A stretch of 64,000 nucleotides of DNA from Plazaster borealis (Eukaryota > Echinodermata > Asteroidea > Forcipulatida > Labidiasteridae), in the NCBI GenBank assembly GCA_021014325.1, contig CM037461.1, forward strand, positions 24,475,376-24,539,375. Reading direction: 5' to 3'. Positions 63,641 to 64,000 of this stretch are shown here, piece after piece (within the stretch, counting starts at the first letter, position 1; each line of letters opens with the position of its first letter). Made by a program: the position numbers and the translations under genes. The notes beneath the pieces were generated by a model that saw only the letters and a list, made by a program, of their open reading frames with translations, made no database searches and had not been told where the DNA came from.

Positions 63641-64000
63641 TCAGCCTTATGCATCTGAAAGCGCACAATTTCAACAATGAATTTTTAATTAAAAAGTTAG
63701 TTAAAAATCTATTTTATTAATTTATTGTAAACTGATTTCCAGAGAAGTTAAATTAAAATCAAGAAGAAGAATGTCTTGCGACTTTTATTTTTGCTTCTGT
63801 GTTGGTGTTACTAAGTTATCACACAAGCGCGAGTGGTATACGGAAAAATATAGCGCTCCTGCGTTCCATATCCAACGAGGCCGAAGCATGGGCCGAAGTG
63901 GTAGTTATAGAAACGCCATGTTTTGTACCATATTGTATCATCCAAATAACTCGTAGAAGGAACAGGGTGTCTCTTTCTGTTGAGTTAAAGAATTAAAATA

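Larger units (their letters stand above)
59868..64000. other. Upstream of BORA; no recognised gene
   Basis: 59.9-60.9 kb probably contains the BORA promoter and leader. Further right: a hairpin (60977-61100), AT-rich sequence, a SINE (62600-62722), a SINE tail fragment (62764-62795), a 108-bp tandem (63231-63490) and a T4-like end (63495-63640). The short frames at 60632-60877 and 61801-62034 have no recognisable protein. Confidence 0.6.

Noticed and set aside
1..64000. A previously undescribed multi-gene system
   Set aside because: Four unrelated genes on one strand; no shared pathway, clustering or bidirectional control is visible. The unusual content is in the repeats and in the AK-like protein.

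Overview
The window is animal genomic DNA: AT-rich, intron-rich, with GT-AG splice junctions and many short non-autonomous repeats. The repeat style (foldback elements ending in GGGCCCAATTTCATAGAGC-like sequence, tRNA-derived SINEs, many ACATGTA words) together with deuterostome-type BORA and RIC3 proteins suggests an echinoderm, most likely a sea star. The species call is inference. I see no bacterial operon, phage, CRISPR array or viral genome.

Four protein-coding genes can be assembled exon by exon. All are on the minus strand, in the same orientation. From right to left they are: (1) BORA, the Aurora A/Plk1 activator, 10 coding exons, 601 aa, 51163-59867. (2) RIC3, the ER chaperone of nicotinic-type receptors, 6 coding exons, 335 aa, 41549-47750. 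(3) An N-myristoylation-motif protein with an adenylate-kinase-like fold and a degenerate P-loop, 8 coding exons, 413 aa, 11502-35918. (4) The first three exons of a secreted F5/8 type C (discoidin) domain protein, 219-3833, which runs off the left edge. Every junction keeps the reading frame and has a GT donor and an AG acceptor. The genes are not functionally linked in any obvious way; they are neighbours on one strand.

The rest is intron and intergenic DNA full of mobile-element debris. There are at least four tRNA-headed SINE families (one has a tRNA-Leu-like head and a body of about 400 bp), several TTAA-target MITE families (one inserted inside another), several long-arm foldback elements, and one short relic of a LINE reverse transcriptase. 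There are minisatellites with periods of 16, 16, 18, 26, about 88, 90 and 108 bp. Two loci carry elements with telomere-like TTAGGG cores and 'tatgttccgaca' repeats.

Layout: 1-3.8 kb discoidin gene 5' part; 3.8-11.5 kb intergenic (foldbacks, 18-bp minisatellite, SINE); 11.5-16 kb the last six exons of the adenylate-kinase-like gene; 16-35.8 kb its two long, repeat-packed introns with one exon at 28.6 kb; 36-41.5 kb intergenic; 41.5-47.75 kb RIC3, with a 26-bp minisatellite in intron 1; 47.8-51.1 kb intergenic; 51.2-59.9 kb BORA; 59.9-64 kb upstream sequence and repeats with no recognised gene.
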